Part shown: one piece after another, positions 63,564-64,000 of the stretch
How the letters are laid out: each line of letters starts with the position of its first letter
Numbering within the stretch: position 1 is the first letter of the stretch
Assembly (NCBI RefSeq): GCF_035818615.1
Contig: NZ_JAYKZY010000001.1
Location: forward strand, 412,501 to 476,500
DNA from: Sphingobium sp. CR2-8
GTDB lineage: Bacteria; Pseudomonadota; Alphaproteobacteria; Sphingomonadales; Sphingomonadaceae
Reading direction: 5' to 3'
Length of the DNA stretch: 64,000 nt
The notes under the pieces: generated by a model
What the model saw: the letters and a program-made list of their open reading frames with translations, nothing else
Databases searched by the model: none
What the model was told of the DNA's origin: nothing
Program-made: the position numbers and the translations under genes

Positions 63564-64000
63564 ATGCAGGACGATCCCGTTATCATCGCCAGCTATGCCC
63601 GCACACCCATGGGCGGGTTTCAGGGCGCGCTGTCCTCGGTCAAGGCCACCGATCTCGGCGCGGCGGCGGTCAGGGCGGCTGTGGAGCGCGCGGGCGTGGC
63701 CGCCGATGCGGTCGATCGCATCTATATGGGCTGCGTCCTGCCTGCCGGACTGGGGCAGGCGCCCGCGCGGCAGGCAGCGCTGGGTGCGGGGCTTGGCCTC
63801 AACACCGAAGCGACCACGGTGAACAAGATGTGCGGTTCCGGCATGCAGGCAGCGATCATGGCGCATGAGGCGCTGAGCTGCGGCGCGGCGGACATCGTGA
63901 TCGCGGGCGGCATGGAAAGTATGAGCAACGCGCCCTATGCCCTGCCCAAGCATCGCTCCGGCGCGCGCATCGGCCATGACCGCATCGTCGACACGATGAT
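63564..64000 (+). CDS. Acetyl-CoA acetyltransferase (thiolase), 3' end missing
   Basis: The first 145 codons are present; the gene continues past the right edge. The start at 63564 follows AGGAG. N-terminal thiolase signatures: VIIASYARTPMGGFQGALSS, MGCVLPAGLGQAPARQAALG, the nucleophile Cys in VNKMCGSGMQAAIMA and GGMESMSNAPY. Condensation or thiolysis of acetoacetyl-CoA/3-ketoacyl-CoA is expected. It is probably co-transcribed with the upstream acyl-CoA dehydrogenase. Confidence 0.95.
   Translation, partial: MQDDPVIIASYARTPMGGFQGALSSVKATDLGAAAVRAAVERAGVAADAVDRIYMGCVLPAGLGQAPARQAALGAGLGLNTEATTVNKMCGSGMQAAIMAHEALSCGAADIVIAGGMESMSNAPYALPKHRSGARIGHDRIVDTM

Overview
The window looks like part of a chromosome from a GC-rich alphaproteobacterium of the Sphingomonadaceae (Sphingobium/Sphingomonas type). 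The reasons are strong G/C third-position bias, two large sphingomonad-style TonB-dependent receptors, a Ros/MucR regulator lacking the zinc cysteines, and REP-like palindromes of the kind common between genes in this group. No rRNA, tRNA, CRISPR array, transposase or phage gene was seen. Genus assignment is inference.

Layout. (1) 1-2350: a D-amino-acid dehydrogenase (cut by the left edge), a RidA-type deaminase and a DUF2520 Rossmann protein, then a perfect hairpin. (2) 2353-6804, minus strand: a MucR-like regulator, and a one-carbon operon reading metF-like > purU > folD > folB, followed by a possible kinase remnant. (3) 7259-22359: a pectin/uronate block. It has a lactonase with a decayed aldo/keto reductase behind it, a hexuronate-type MFS transporter, a keto-acid hydratase-like protein, a LacI regulator, KduI, KduD, a frameshifted carboxylesterase, a cupin, a PL1 pectate lyase, a TonB receptor and a GH43 enzyme. 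Copies of GACACCGGTGTC-type operators tie much of this block together. (4) 22515-27596: an Lrp-type regulator divergent from a complete phenylalanine/tyrosine operon, phhA-hppD-hmgA-fahA. (5) 27621-49230: a second saccharide locus. The minus arm encodes IclR, an esterase, an SGNH esterase, GH29, GH31 and a frameshifted GH1; the plus arm encodes a TonB receptor, a FucP-type permease, an aldo/keto reductase fused to a UxaA N-terminal domain, a UxaA C-terminal protein, an SDR, a mutarotase and GH35. GH2 and a ThuA-like protein lie beside it. (6) 49241-54881: a LacI regulator, UxaC, an altronate dehydratase and a fructuronate-reductase-family enzyme. (7) 54964-64000: pirin, KatG, the Ku/LigD end-joining pair, a TetR regulator divergent from an acyl-CoA dehydrogenase, and a thiolase cut by the right edge.

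How the genes may work together. The enzyme set of region 5 (alpha-fucosidase, beta-galactosidases, alpha-xylosidase, beta-glucosidase, esterases) fits stepwise removal of O-acetylated Fuc-Gal-Xyl side chains of xyloglucan oligosaccharides. The released L-fucose would then be oxidised without phosphorylation (mutarotase, AKR dehydrogenase, lactonase, UxaA-type dehydratase, SDR). Regions 3 and 6 supply pectin cleavage and uronate catabolism towards 2-keto-3-deoxygluconate. No endo-xyloglucanase, KDG kinase or KDPG aldolase is in the window. The points most worth following up are the AKR-UxaA fusion with its split dehydratase, two LacI-type operator sets, a 35-bp inverted repeat pair bracketing a 6.7-kb catabolic cassette, and two single-base frameshifts in hydrolase genes.
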